Notes: a model not told the origin generated them from the letters alone. DNA of 20,320 nt from Chara braunii (GCA_003427395.1 BFEA01000012.1:6731597-6751916), one strand, 5' to 3'. Positions 1 to 9,614 are shown, numbered from the stretch's first letter. A program made the numbers and translations.

Positions 1-115
1 GACGAAACTTAAGATCGAGGCGCCAGTTGGCGATGTAAGATGTGACTGGGGCACTTAGTCCCCAACACACTTCCGACGGCGCCGTTTTAAACGGACAGCC
101 GCAGTCAGGTAAGTC

Positions 116-178
116 TCCTTCTTTTTTTTCTTTTCTTTTCTTTTCTTTCTTCTTTTCTTATTTCTTTCCTCTTCCTTT
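116..178 (+). repeat. CT/T-rich pyrimidine tract
   Basis: An almost pure T and C run made of TTTTC-like units lies directly after a consensus-like GTAAGT. It is low-complexity DNA. An intron interior is possible, but nothing else supports that. Confidence 0.75.
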
Positions 179-364
179 CTGTATTCTTCTCGTTGTTCCT
201 ACCTGTTCGTTTTGGAAAACGAATGGAGGCATGGGGGGCCGCGCGAAATGTGCGCTAACGAAGTGGCGGCAGCGGCGGTGGCGGCGCCCGGTCGTCGTTA
301 GCGGCTGTGTAGGATGCAACGTCGGGTATGCCGATGCTGAATCTTTTCACGAGGCGCCTACCCT

Positions 365-410
365 GCCAGGCACCATAGCTGTGTGAGAGCTATGGCGACA
401 GTGCCCTGGC
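365..410. repeat. Imperfect hairpin
   Basis: The inner arms CCATAGCT (373-380) and AGCTATGG (388-395) pair perfectly over 8 bp around a 7-nt loop. The outer arms GCCAGGCAC (365-373) and GTGCCCTGGC (401-410) pair with one bulge. A partly matching third segment, CCATAGCACCCTGGCAG, follows at 450-466, so the same sequence family occurs three times within about 100 bp. Confidence 0.6.
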
Positions 411-1834
411 GTACCCTTGAGTGGGTAGGGAGTGTTATGCACTCTTACGCCATAGCACCCTGGCAGCTCCGTACCTGACCTCCATACCAACCCACATACC
501 TTACAGGACTTTGATACCAGAGGAGACGCCTTCCCCTCAAGCCCTCTGCTGGAAAGGGGAGGCTCCTTTCTTACCATCCAAAGGCCGCGCCCTGTAATTC
601 ACGACACATCATTCGGATTGCCTCGATCACTAGCGAAGCATGGAAGGCGGAGCGGTGTATCTGGACGCAGTGGGAGAGCGTGCGGTTGCGGTGGCAGCAC
701 TCCGGCTTGTCCAAGGGCTTCAGCAAGTCTCGTTTGACCTATTTTCGTCGCAAGGCAGTTTGCTGTTCATTTACTTCACGTTCTGGTTCATGTAATTTGG
801 TTGTTGCTTTGGTCCCCTACGCTCTGTTTATTCATGAGGTAATTTGATGGTTTTTGTCTGTTGGTAATGATTCCTTATAATTGATCGAGATATCATAGTT
901 ACCTGATGTCCTTAAGCACCGGGGAATGTTTGTAGTGGTTTAGGGTGAAACCCACGGGGTTGGGATGATATGAGAGACCCGGTGAAGAGCAAACTAGAAT
1001 TGTATCCATTGGGTGCGTGGTGGGAAACCCGTCGAGGCAACAAAGGCTCTTCACAGTGTTTTGGTTAGTGATGATGAGAGGGTAACCCTAAGGTCTATTC
1101 TTCCGTCCCAGTTTTTAGCCACTTAGATTGTGTCCTTTAGTTTGACATGTGGTAGATTTCTCGAATTTTGGTGGGTTATTTCACTCCTTTCCTTGAGAGT
1201 TCCCTACATAGTAGATTCTTGGAACTGTTTCTGTTGTTGGCGATGTTGGGATGTTTTGACTCCAGGTTATTTTCGTTCTACTGGCATTAGGAGAGGAAAA
1301 TAGAACTACATCCGGATAGTTGCATCGATAGATTCATCAAGTCTTTTGAGTGAGAACCAAGTATGCAGATAGTCAACCACGGAGAGCGGTTAGTTGTTAT
1401 TACGAAGGTTTTGACATTCTGCCTACCGGGACACATTGAAGTTGATTTTCTGAAATGGTGGTGCTGCAAGCGCAGGATACAGTGATGCAAGGTCACCCAT
1501 GTCTTGAGTGGTGTGGGGAGTGTTCTACGCTCGACCTATGGTCATCCTGGGAACTCCTGCTTACATCTGTATTACTTACTTACGGCAGAATCTGGGAATT
1601 GAATAGGATGAAGGGATGAGATTGTAGCGGGGTTTGTAAAACCCTAAAGCCCTGAAGCCCTGTGGGTCGCGGCGCCATTAGCGGGAGTGGGAGACTCACT
1701 AGTGGCGGTGGGAACGTTTTCCCGCATGCGAAGGGTAAAATAATTGCCAGACATTACCGCGGTGGGAGTTATAGTGTTGTTTATTCCACTCATATATATT
1801 GTGGGCGCGGTTATTCTTCTCTCCCTCCTTTTGA

Positions 1835-1926
1835 GTTCCTCAAGACTCTCTAGGTGTGGCCGTTTCTTGGCTGTTTTTTTCTGGTTCCTCAAGACTCTCT
1901 AGGAGTGGCCGTTTCTTGGCTGTTTT
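1835..1926. repeat. 49-bp tandem duplication
   Basis: A 43-nt unit at 1835-1877 recurs at 1884-1926 with a single mismatch (GGTGTGG against GGAGTGG). The period is 49 bp. The high identity implies a recent local duplication or replication slippage. No coding frame is evident. Confidence 0.9.
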
Positions 1927-2381
1927 CTCTCGTTTATTCTCTGGAGATATTATTAATACACCTAGTTCTAAATTTCGTTTTGATTAAGTTTAGTACGTAC
2001 TTGGATTGAATCTTAGAATCGAATTGCATCCAAGAATCTAGTCTGCCTTTGGAAATAATTGTAGGGCTAAATTGAAAATTTCCGCGAATTGCCTTGTGCA
2101 TTTTAAATTTGAGATTTGCAGTTTATAGCTTCTAGTTTCTTGCTAATAGTGTTTCGATCTTAGAAACACGCCGGCGTTTTTCTGTGCAGCAAGGATATTA
2201 CACTGCTATAGATCTACTCTACAATTTTGCATTTTTGGAGATTCCTTAAAGGGACACTGGACCCAGTTTCCAGGAGCCTAACCTGAGTATTGGCCTCAGC
2301 AGATTTGCACCATGTGGATATGTAGGGGTGTGTTCCCGGGCCTCGGTTGTCTCATTGGAATGGAAAGTACTGTGTTTCTAG
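1927..2381. other. AT-rich stretch without gene, ending in an A tract
   Basis: AT-rich sequence without a usable open frame. Positions 2249-2273 match 15772-15796 at 22 of 25 bases, and both include a short CTGGA...TCCAG hairpin. This suggests a dispersed repeat, perhaps the 3' part of an element that ends in the A20 run at 2382-2401. Confidence 0.45.
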
Positions 2382-2484
2382 AAAAAAAAAAAAAAAAAAA
2401 AGAAAGAAAGAAAAGAAAACGAATGGAAAAGGAGAAAGCAGTCAAAAAGAAAAAAGAAAAAGACAAAGAAAAGGAAAAGGGGGA
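2382..2484. repeat. A20 run followed by A/G-rich low-complexity tract
   Basis: An uninterrupted A20 run (2382-2401) grades into AAAG-type repeats up to about 2484. It could be the poly(A) tail of a plus-strand retroelement ending here. It could also be the T-rich 3' tail of the minus-strand SINE-like element next to it. Confidence 0.8.
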
Positions 2485-2700
2485 GGCTGCAGGGCCACGA
2501 GGCCCTATGAAGTGGCGTGGGGGGGGCTGCACTATATGCAGTTGGATTCGAACTTGGGTCTGCGTTCAGCAGACAAGGTGCCCTTGGGCCACCACGAATG
2601 GACCTGCCTCGTTGACAGGGCCAGGGGTGTGGTCCCATTTGCAGTCGGATAGGAGTGTGGCCGATCGAGTGTGACACTGAGTGGCAGCGGCTTGACAGGT
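2485..2700 (-). mobile_element. tRNA-related SINE-like sequence
   Basis: On the minus strand, 2554-2544 reads AGTTCGAATCC, one base from the pol III B-box consensus GGTTCGAATCC. Upstream, 2591-2581 reads TGGCCCAAGGG, about 9/11 to an A-box consensus. The A to B spacing is about 27 nt, near the tRNA range. The T-stem does not pair and no cloverleaf forms, so this is not a functional tRNA. It is best read as a tRNA-derived SINE head with a T-rich tail in its own orientation. The upstream part (2604-2690) is related to 3191-3279 on the opposite strand. The box match is the main evidence, and a chance match cannot be excluded. Confidence 0.45.
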
Positions 2701-2738
2701 TCATTATGAATTTCTGGGGTGAGAAAACAGGAGAAAGG

Positions 2739-2752
2739 AAAAAAAAAAAAAA
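2739..2752. repeat. A14 homopolymer
   Basis: An uninterrupted run of 14 A residues close to the SINE-like sequence. It may be a retroposon tail, but no element boundary can be fixed. Confidence 0.8.
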
Positions 2753-2797
2753 GAAACAGAGACCTCCCACCTAAAATCACGGCAGAGTGCTTCCCAG

Positions 2798-2823
2798 CCA
2801 TCAGATCACAAATGATCTGATGG
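2798..2823. repeat. Perfect 11-bp hairpin
   Basis: CCATCAGATCA (2798-2808) and TGATCTGATGG (2813-2823) are exact reverse complements around a 4-nt loop. There is no T tract after it and no gene on either side, so it does not look like a terminator. Confidence 0.85.
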
Positions 2824-3000
2824 TGGTGGTTGCAACAACAGTGCAGAAAGTAACTGCCACATTTTCTGGAATAAACTCAACTTCTGTCAGCACTGATCCT
2901 GACGCCCTCCATATACTCCGTGATTGAAGGAGGGCTCCACCCAATGAGATAATTGCACAACGGCAAGCAAAATACTGAAAATCTTCTATCCAGTGGGCCT

Positions 3001-3034
3001 ATGGCCGACCCCGCTCTCTTTTGGGGTTGGCCAT
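3001..3034. repeat. 12-bp hairpin
   Basis: ATGGCCGACCCC (3001-3012) pairs with GGGGTTGGCCAT (3023-3034), giving eleven Watson-Crick pairs and one G-U, around a 10-nt loop. It lies between the two inverted copies of the SINE-associated repeat. Confidence 0.8.
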
Positions 3035-3187
3035 GCCCCCAACGGATTGAAAAGATTTTGGCGGGAAGCTTCCTTTGCACCGGCATGCCCAGTGTTAAGG
3101 AGAGGAGGAGGGGAACCAAGATCTCCTTACTTTTTCGGGTCATATATGTAAAATACCGACCGCGGGATCACCAGTACTGCACGGCAG

Positions 3188-3280
3188 GATTTGGGTCACT
3201 CAACTGCCACACAAACTCTTTTCTATCCTATCCGGTTGCTAGTGGGACCATGCCCCAGGAGTGACGTGAGGAGCAGGCTT
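3188..3280 (+). repeat. Inverted relative of the SINE-associated repeat
   Basis: The segment from TCACTCA through CTATCCGGTTGC and GTGGGACCATGCCCC to GAGCAGG aligns with the reverse complement of 2604-2690, which has CTATCCGACTGC and ATGGGACCACACCCC. The two copies are inverted around about 500 bp. This copy lacks the tRNA-like part and runs into a T-rich tail. The final 34 bases of the window match 3174-3207 exactly. Confidence 0.55.
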
Positions 3281-3325
3281 CTTTTTCTTTTTTTTTTTCT
3301 CCCTTTTTCTTTTATCTCGTTTTTC
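3279..3325 (+). repeat. T-rich tract
   Basis: A pyrimidine tract directly after the SINE-associated repeat copy. In that orientation it would be a T-rich 3' tail, as some plant SINEs have. Confidence 0.65.
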
Positions 3326-3794
3326 CCTTGCTGAGGGAAAATGAGGCTGCTAAAAAGCCGCAAAAAGGGGGTATTTGTGTGGACCTGGCCACTGTTGAGG
3401 CCAGGATCTCAGGTGTTTTTTTGCACCTTGTGCAGCAAACCAGCTAGGGAGCTGGCTCTGAGTTTGGCCAGGTTTAGGGGGAGATGCATTGCTGAGGTTG
3501 GGCCTCAGCAATAGCAGACCAACAAGGGAGGGGTTGGATACAACCTTCCCTTGGTGCACTCAGAAAAAAAGCCCGGTCCATTTCCTAATGGATGGACCTG
3601 GTCTTTTGAACTGTGTAGGGCAGGTGGATGCCCTTGATCACACTTGGAGATCAAGGGCTCAGCCTGAGGTCGAATTTTTGGCTGAGGGTTCACGCTGCTA
3701 TCACCACCTCCCTCAACTATATATGCAGCCCATTGCCCCCAGCTGCCTCAAACTTGTGAGGCAATGATGCTGCTCATTTGCTGGAAAGCAAGTG
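3321..3794. repeat. Dense tandem array of stem-loops
   Basis: Successive hairpins are 3321-3341 (8-bp arms, 5-nt loop), 3384-3405 (7/8), 3411-3428 (5/8), 3440-3455 (6/4), 3488-3512 (10/5), 3518-3555 (imperfect), 3575-3598 (7/10), 3630-3658 (10/9), 3658-3686 (7/15), 3744-3763 (7/6) and 3775-3794 (8/4 with one G-U). They are perfectly paired except where noted and do not share a stem sequence, so this is not simple duplication of one unit. No open frame spans the block. It could be a structured RNA, a palindrome-rich repeat, or a satellite of small insertions. The function is unknown. Confidence 0.6.
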
Positions 3795-4949
3795 ATGCAT
3801 CTGCTGAGGGGAGAGGCTGCTGGAGTTTTCAGATGAGGGAGATGGTGATCTGCAAGTGATGGGGAGGTGCTGCTGGAGTGGAAGTTGGCCTGCATAGTGG
3901 AGTGAGGGGGAGGTGCTGCCCAACTCCATAGTAAACTGCATGGTGAAAGGGGGGAAGTGCTGCCGAAACTTTGGGTGATCGGCAAGGTGCGTGAAGGTGG
4001 TGAAGAAGGTAGCTATGGTGGAGTTGTGAGTGCTAGCAAGAAAGTGGGGGAGAGTGAAGGGAAAGGAGTACAGAGGTATGTACTAGTTGGGAAAAAATCA
4101 GGTGTTGTTGGCAACTATTGGCAGCCAAATTTGGAGAACGGCAAGGGGTGGTTGGCGAAGACGTCGGCAGCCATAGCCGTAAGCTTGGTGGCTGGGTGCT
4201 TGTGGAGTCATCAGCCATAGCCGCAAGGAGGTGTGGGTTGTCGTGCGGCTTGCTGGTGAAGACTTGCTATTGCTGTGAGGATTGCAACACAAGTTGGTGG
4301 TGGGCGGTGGCCGTTGGAGTGAACTCGACGGCCATAAATGGCGAGCTTGGCGGCCATAGCCCGAGGAGGGTGCTGACATTATTTTGGGGATCACAGAAAA
4401 GGGAGTTATAAAGATTGTTGAAACTTCATGTGTTCAAGGTCAGTGGAGGACTCGGGTTCTTTCTTCCCCGTCACCCCGTTTGCACCCACACTTTGTATGG
4501 CCCTTCGTTTTGCTTTGGGCATCTAAAAAGGAAAAGGAAGGGATAGTTATGATGTGTGAGTTACTGTGGTAATGGGAAAAAGGTAGAATCCTGACTGTTT
4601 GTGGGGAAATGTTTGTTTTTCATTATTTCTCCCTGGACTTGTGATGACTATGGTGTGTGCAAGTATGTGGAGAATGAAAAGCATGTTTTGGAAAGGAGGA
4701 AGCAACTGTTTGGATGAGTTTTCTTTTTCTCTTCCTGAAGCCCATTCAATGTGTGGAATCTGAACTAAGGAGTTAGAGGAACCAGAAGAAGGGAGGCTTC
4801 AAAGAACCAAGGCAAACGTGCTATCCGGAATGCCCACCTTCTTTTCTAGCCCTCGTTATTTTCTGTTTTCTTTTCGTCCAAGTTCCTAAGTCTTGTGGAA
4901 GAACGGGATGGACAGTCCGCATTGGGCTTGATCGTCCTCTCTCTCTAGG
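3795..4949. other. Purine-rich region without recognisable gene
   Basis: The plus strand is G/A-rich with recurring GGTGCTGC and AGCCATAGCC words, for example around 4170 and 4210. Open frames on both strands are short and show no known motif. A TATATAT stretch at about 3717 resembles a TATA box but has no gene downstream that I can support. Confidence 0.4.
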
Positions 4950-5086
4950 AAGCATCTAAGGCGGGGGTTCGTATGCTTTCGGAGTTGACCCTGTTATCGG
5001 CTTGGAGTGGAGCCGATTCGTTAGGGGTGGTACTTTGCCGACTCGGTGGTGACGACCCAACCTCTAAGATCCAGGTCTTCAAATTC
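4950..5086 (+). other. Possible coding exon (weak)
   Basis: A pyrimidine stretch ending in CTCTCTCTAG (to 4949) is followed by about 46 open codons, then by a GT (near 5088) in TTCAGGTGAG context. The predicted peptide contains SELTLLSAWSGAD and LCRLGGDDPTSK; I recognise no family. The frame meets TGA immediately after the putative donor, as an exon would. An open stretch of this length arises by chance roughly one time in ten, so this is a candidate only. Confidence 0.15.
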
Positions 5087-6049
5087 AGGTGAGGGGAAGG
5101 AGTATCCACAGACCACTTCGTAGAGGGTTGGAGGCGTGACGATGCAGAGTGGACTAGCCCTCGCCTCGTCCTGGGCGACGTGGGGGCTGAAATTAGAGCC
5201 CTTGTGGGTGGCCACCTTAGGTGCCACCGTTAGAACCCCCAGCCCGCAAGAAGGAAAGTGGAGTAGATAATGAAGAAGATGATTCTCTTTGCGCAGTGAT
5301 AACGACTGCGGTTTTGTTTGGAGTTTCCAGATAATGAAGATGGGTACTCCATCATTTGAGGAATGGAAAGAGTAATTATTGCCCAGGAGGACAAAGCAAC
5401 CAACAAAATTTGTAGTCAACCCTTACCGCGAGTGGGCTACCTAGGTTGTTGAAGACAGGTGAACCTCACTTTGGTTTGCATGCTAGCAGTGGAATTTACT
5501 TGCAGAAGTCATTCATGATTGGATATAAGGTGTATTGATTTTATTTGTTTTGTCTTCAGCAAATGGTAAAGGGACTAGGATTATTGGTGGGTTTCACGCT
5601 TGGTTGAAACCGTCCTAGTCCATCGGTGTCTGTTTGTACTTCGGAGATCAGCGGCCTAGAGAATGAGCGACGTCCGAGTTTAGACGGTGTTTTAACCACG
5701 TGTGCCTATACTACAACGAACGAGTCAAACGCCCTCGGTTGGCCTACCTCTGCAACAACATGTAAAAGTTTTCGCATGTGGGTCAGTAGCTTGGTAGGGA
5801 TATGCCCCTAAGGGTGGTGACAGCCCCTTAGGAAAGGAAAGTTGTGCCCCGCAAAAACCTATCCTGTCATAGGGGACCGCGGGAGGTACGACACAACCGT
5901 GTCCGTCTCGCCGGTTCGCGGGGTTATTTTTGCGTTATCCCTAGTTGTCTCTTGTTTTGTTATTGTGTTTTGTTTTGTTTTAACTCTTGTGTGACATGGT
6001 CGGGAGGGCTCTCCCCTTTTATGAAAAAGGCGGGAGCAAGTGCGCTCGA
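5087..6049. other. Region without recognisable gene
   Basis: No frame with a known motif is seen on either strand. A 132-codon open frame on the minus strand (5419-5021) has no recognisable domain and overlaps the weak exon candidate on the other strand. The compound hairpin at 5572-5621 is listed separately. The end of this region is the 5' boundary of LINE-1. Confidence 0.4.
5572..5621. repeat. Compound hairpin with two nested stems
   Basis: The outer arms GGACTAGGA (5572-5580) and TCCTAGTCC (5613-5621) are perfect. The inner arms GGTTTCA (5590-5596) and TGAAACC (5605-5611) are also perfect, around an 8-nt loop. The internal loop is strongly asymmetric (9 nt against 1 nt). The shape resembles a small foldback or a structured RNA element. 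Confidence 0.75.
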
Positions 6050-8166
6050 CACCGCAAATAGTGCAAAACCTGTTAACCAAGCAAATCAACAGAATGGACC
6101 AATGGGGTGACCAATACACCTCCCTTCTAGGGAGAGCCCTGACACTGAACACCTCCATTTTTTCGATGATGTGTTACATCGCCTCCATCAGGACGACACC
6201 TGACCACACGATCAAAGAACTCAACAACAGAGCACGGGCATATCTATGGTCAGGGGACCCCAACAAAACCAGATACATCCCCAAAATAGCATGGCATTTC
6301 ATAACGAGGAAACCCTCCAAAGGATGGATAGGTATAATTGAACCCAAACAAGAAACAAGGGCCCTGCAGATGAAATGGATAATTAAACTACTACCTCAAC
6401 CAAGGCTGGCTTGGCACAAGCTTGCACTTGATAGTGTAAGAGCCATAGCCCCAGTCCAGTCACCGGTGAATATGTCTGGACTATTCTGGGTCATAAACAA
6501 AGATTGGTCCCCCAAGACAGGAAGGAGAAGGTGGAGGATGAACTCACAACAAAATGGAGTCACCTCCCAACCCCCTATTGGTCAGCCCTTATCCGGATCT
6601 GGAGAAGCATCATGCCGAAAAAAGTAAGAAAACCAAAGTCTAAAGAAGAGGTCCCACGACAGCCCCTTTTCGGAAACCAATGCATAAGAGACGCGAGAGA
6701 CTTACCCCTGTCTCTATCTAACGGACAGCGATGGCTTTCATGGGTTAAACATGAAATTTGGAGGGTGACACAAATGGGACGAAGAGAAGAAAGACTGGAT
6801 AGACGAAGATCAATTAAGGCAACGCCTGAAAGGATGCCACAACAAAGACGAAAATCCGACAATTGTGGTTTAAAAAGAGCTTTTAAAAGAAGAATTCACA
6901 TGGAAAGCGGGGGAATGGGGAGTCCTAATTCAGGTATACCAGAGAAAGCGTATCAATTCCATCGCAGATCCTCGGATATAGACCTCTTGGCAGTTTTCAC
7001 CTCCTTCCCTATAGACCGCTCCAATCCCAAAACTCTCGCCATCAATAACGTTGACCCACAAGAAGCAACCCTCAATTCATACACACTTCGAAAAGTGAGA
7101 GTATTGGGGATGTGGCCAAAAAGAATATTCCAAGTCGAAACACCAATCCAGAACCTAGAATTTGACCGAGAAGAATGGGCTTGGCTCTCAAGTAGCAACA
7201 GATTCTGTAAAACACCCATCTTGACAACGCAGTACACAGTCAAAAAGGGATATAGGATGCTACTAAAACGAAGGACCTGGAGCCGGTTATTAAGGAAAGA
7301 TGGACCAAACTGCTAGGTCAGAGAATGAAACCAATCCCCAAACTCCCCTGGAGGAAATACAAACCAATTCGCCCAGTCAAAATCAGAAGTCTTCAAAGGT
7401 TGATCACCCAAAACGCCCTACACATGGTTACACATCCGCGGGCGAAACAGTGACCCTAACACTTCAGAACAATGCGCCGTGTGCTTAGACAACGAACAAG
7501 AGGACCTGTAACACTGTTTAGTAACTTGCAGCTTTGCTACTTCATATGGGCGAGAGCCACAGCACTTTGGGACCACCTATTTCCTTCTCCCCTACCTGAA
7601 CACCCCATCCGGCTACTCCTATGGACTAACATCCCCTCCCAATTCAACAAGCCGGAGCACATCTGGTTCGGATAATCAGAAAAGTGACACTATGGGTTAT
7701 ATGAAAGGAGAGGTGCAGTCGGACCATCGACAACTCCAGCATGCTGTCGGAACAAGTGTGGGCATCAACGGAACTCTTCACGGAGACTGACATCCGGTGC
7801 CAATGGAAGAAGGTCAAGCTTCAAATTCAGCAGGACCCTGACAAACAACACGAAACGATAGCTAAGTTCACGAGGGTGTGGCTGGTTCAGGGAAAGAGAG
7901 CGGAAATTCACGCCCTACGAATCAGATGGAAAGACTGGCACAATTCAGTTACCCCCCTAGGGAACGAGGGGCTCCTTTCAGAAGGGACAACAAGTTCTCA
8001 GGGCTACGCGAGACCCCCTGGGAACCACTCACTGAGCAGCTGTCTGCTGTCGAGGGAAACACTCAGTGAGCTTCAGAATGGTCCAATGTGGGGGTCCAGA
8101 GGCAAAAGAGGCGGACCAGGATCCAATCAGCAGCTTCTCTCTTTTCCTTACTTTATTTGTAGTATC
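6050..8166 (+). pseudogene. LINE-1 ORF2 C-terminal remnant
   Basis: Conceptual frames contain SLLGRALTLNTSIFSM and RARAYLWSGDPNKTRYIPKI, matching the segment after the RT palm in plant LINEs (known pattern: LAGRAL..N and FLWGG). Further on, EEWAWLSS and QYTVKKGYRMLL match the region before the zinc finger. At about 7470-7535 a CAVC...HCLVTC arrangement corresponds to the zf-RVT cysteine/histidine cluster. The last part (about 7741-8166) runs through FTRVWLVQGKRAE. At least four frame changes and several stops break it, for example in the zinc-finger region. The RT catalytic residues are absent because of the truncation. It cannot encode an active protein. Confidence 0.8.
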
Positions 8167-8321
8167 TGACAGGTTTCAATATGGAATCTGAGAGGGAACT
8201 AAGGGACAGGTAAGCTGACAGTCAATCCTCCATCAAGGAGCAATCAATGCTAGTCAGGGGTCCTTCGGCCATACAGAACGAAGCGTGAGTGTGTATATTG
8301 ATGCATTTACTCTTGACTTGC

Positions 8322-8420
8322 CAGTGGAATAGGAACACCAGACTGATGCTCCCCAGAATCCCTTCATGCTTGCTGGTAATAAGGAACCGGACTGAAGCCC
8401 CCCAGAATGAAAGGGGGCTT
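8322..8420 (+). promoter_or_regulatory. LINE-1 3' UTR stem-loops (tandem double copy)
   Basis: Two copies of the family 3' motif lie in tandem. The first (8322-8360) is almost identical to the LINE-2 copy. The second has stem 1, CTGGT (8373-8377) with ACCGG (8386-8390), and stem 2, AAGCCCCC (8395-8402) with GGGGGCTT (8413-8420), an 8-bp perfect stem. The A tail starts 12 nt later. By analogy with LINEs whose transposase-like RT binds a 3' stem-loop, this is a likely recognition site (inference). Confidence 0.6.
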
Positions 8421-8431
8421 GTGTTGTTTGC

Positions 8432-8457
8432 AAAAAAAAAAAAAAAAAAAAAAAAAA
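8432..8457 (+). repeat. A26 poly(A) tail of LINE-1
   Basis: An uninterrupted run of 26 A residues directly after the conserved 3' stem-loops. The next element begins at 8458. Confidence 0.85.
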
Positions 8458-8582
8458 GATGTTCTGAATCTTCTGATGCAGAGATTTGCTAACAAAATTG
8501 GAGTTTAAAACACAGGATCTGTGAAAGGTCACAGAACTGAAAAATGACCAGAAGAGAGCAAGGAGAAAGAAAAGGAAAGTAG

Positions 8583-9506
8583 ATGAACCAATATGGTTGT
8601 CTACACCAGACAAGCACATAGCTGACCTAGAGATAGACCCAGGAGAATGGGGATGGTATGAGGACCAGAGAAGAGGTCGATCCAGAAAGTGGATTGCCCT
8701 ACACGAATACACAGTGAAGTCAGGATATAAAACTAGATAAGGCAGCAAACCCCAGCCAGACCGTTGCAGGGAGATGGGAAAAACATCTGCAGATCGACCC
8801 TAGTCCATTACAATCCATTTCCTGGTCTTACTATCCCTCAATCAGACCAAAAAGAGTAAGAAGTTTACAATGGCTAATAATACACCTAGCTGTTCCAGTA
8901 AACGCATCGCTGGATAAGAGTACGGAAGAGGACAGGACAGAAACGTCTTCTCATTGCAAAATGTGCACAGAGGGCCAACCAAAAATACTGACACGCTGTC
9001 TCATAGACTGCCTGTATGCGCAATCCCTATGGAATAGGTGCACAGCAGTGTGGCACAATGTAACTACAACTGACTACCCAAAGGACCCTTTCTACCTCCT
9101 AAGTTCCTAACTGCAATAGCTAGGGAAGGTACAGTCCCTGAAGAGAACAGCCGAATACTAGAACTACTAAGAAAAACAACTCTGTGCGTAATTTGGAGAG
9201 CAAGATGTGGGGGAGCTATTGGCAAAAGGACAATAACAGGAAATGAATCTTGGGAAGAAGCAAGGGAAATGATAGAAACTGAAATCAGGGTGGAATGGAA
9301 GCGCACTCTGAGAAAGATAAGGAACCGGATAGTCTGAAGGAAAAACAGAATACAGAAAGAATTCGAAGAAAGAGTGGCTAAAAGATTGCTTAATAGCCCA
9401 AATTGTAGGCAGAATGTTGAACTTCATGGACTGGTGTAATCAGGGTATGGAGAGACAGGAAATAGGCGACGAAGGAAGTTTTCCCATGGACCTAGACTGC
9501 TAGAAG
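8583..9506 (+). pseudogene. LINE-2 ORF2 C-terminal remnant
   Basis: The first block reads DPGEWGWYEDQRRGRSRKW and then EYTVKSGYKTR, parallel to DREEWAWLSS...QYTVKKGYRM in LINE-1. After a frame change, RPKRVRSLQWLIIH is followed by a zinc-knuckle HCKMC...RCLIDC and QSLWNRC at about 8955-9055. A second frame change leads to TLCVIWRARCGG, the usual tryptophan-rich end of plant LINE ORF2. Stops occur at the GYKTR end and at two or more later sites. The RT core is absent. The reading frame runs unbroken up to the transposon insertion point. Confidence 0.75.
9499..9506. repeat. Target-site duplication, left (GCTAGAAG)
   Basis: GCTAGAAG directly precedes the left terminal inverted repeat and is identical to 10257-10264, directly after the right one. 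An 8-bp duplication is typical of hAT elements, though P and a few other superfamilies also make 8 bp. Confidence 0.85.
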
Positions 9507-9517
9507 CATACTTACAA

Positions 9518-9554
9518 CCGCACGAGCCGCACATTCGTGTGGGGTTCCGTGCGG
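9518..9554. repeat. Subterminal hairpin of the hAT-like element
   Basis: CCGCAC (9518-9523) pairs with GTGCGG (9549-9554), and the inner arms pair through to a 4-nt TTCG loop with two mismatches. It overlaps the left terminal inverted repeat. Confidence 0.6.
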
Positions 9555-9614
9555 GGGTTGCCTGTGCGGAATCGTGCAGGTTTTCTATTTTTATTATTAT
9601 TATTTTCTCTTTTT

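Larger units (their letters stand above)
1..1834. other. Region without a recognisable gene
   Basis: I find no convincing coding region here; the open frames are short and lack recognisable motifs. One strong splice-donor-like site (CAG, G, GTAAGT context, GT at 109-110) is followed at once by a pyrimidine tract (about 116-178). The frame before it is open only from about position 39, so an exon cannot be supported. The rest is mixed-composition sequence. An imperfect hairpin at 365-410 is listed separately. Confidence 0.5.
6050..8457 (+). mobile_element. LINE-1: 5'-truncated non-LTR retrotransposon
   Basis: The copy starts inside ORF2, after the reverse transcriptase catalytic core, and keeps the post-RT segment, the zinc-knuckle region, the C-terminal part and the 3' UTR. 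It ends with two tandem copies of the family 3' motif and an A26 tail (8432-8457). Truncation at the 5' end with an intact tail is the hallmark of target-primed reverse transcription. I could not find a clear target-site duplication. The next LINE starts immediately after the tail. Confidence 0.75.

Noticed and set aside
1083-1660. Telomere-type repeats (CCCTAAA words near 1083 and 1640)
   Set aside because: Only isolated single units occur, with no tandem run.
2544-2598. Functional tRNA gene on the minus strand
   Set aside because: The B-box-like word is present, but the T stem does not pair and no acceptor stem forms.
2296-2801. Overlapping lysine-rich and phenylalanine-rich open frames
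   Set aside because: They are products of the A20 and AAAG-type tract, and none extends into sequence with a motif.
3321-3794. CRISPR array
   Set aside because: The hairpins have different stem sequences and there is no constant repeat or regular spacing.
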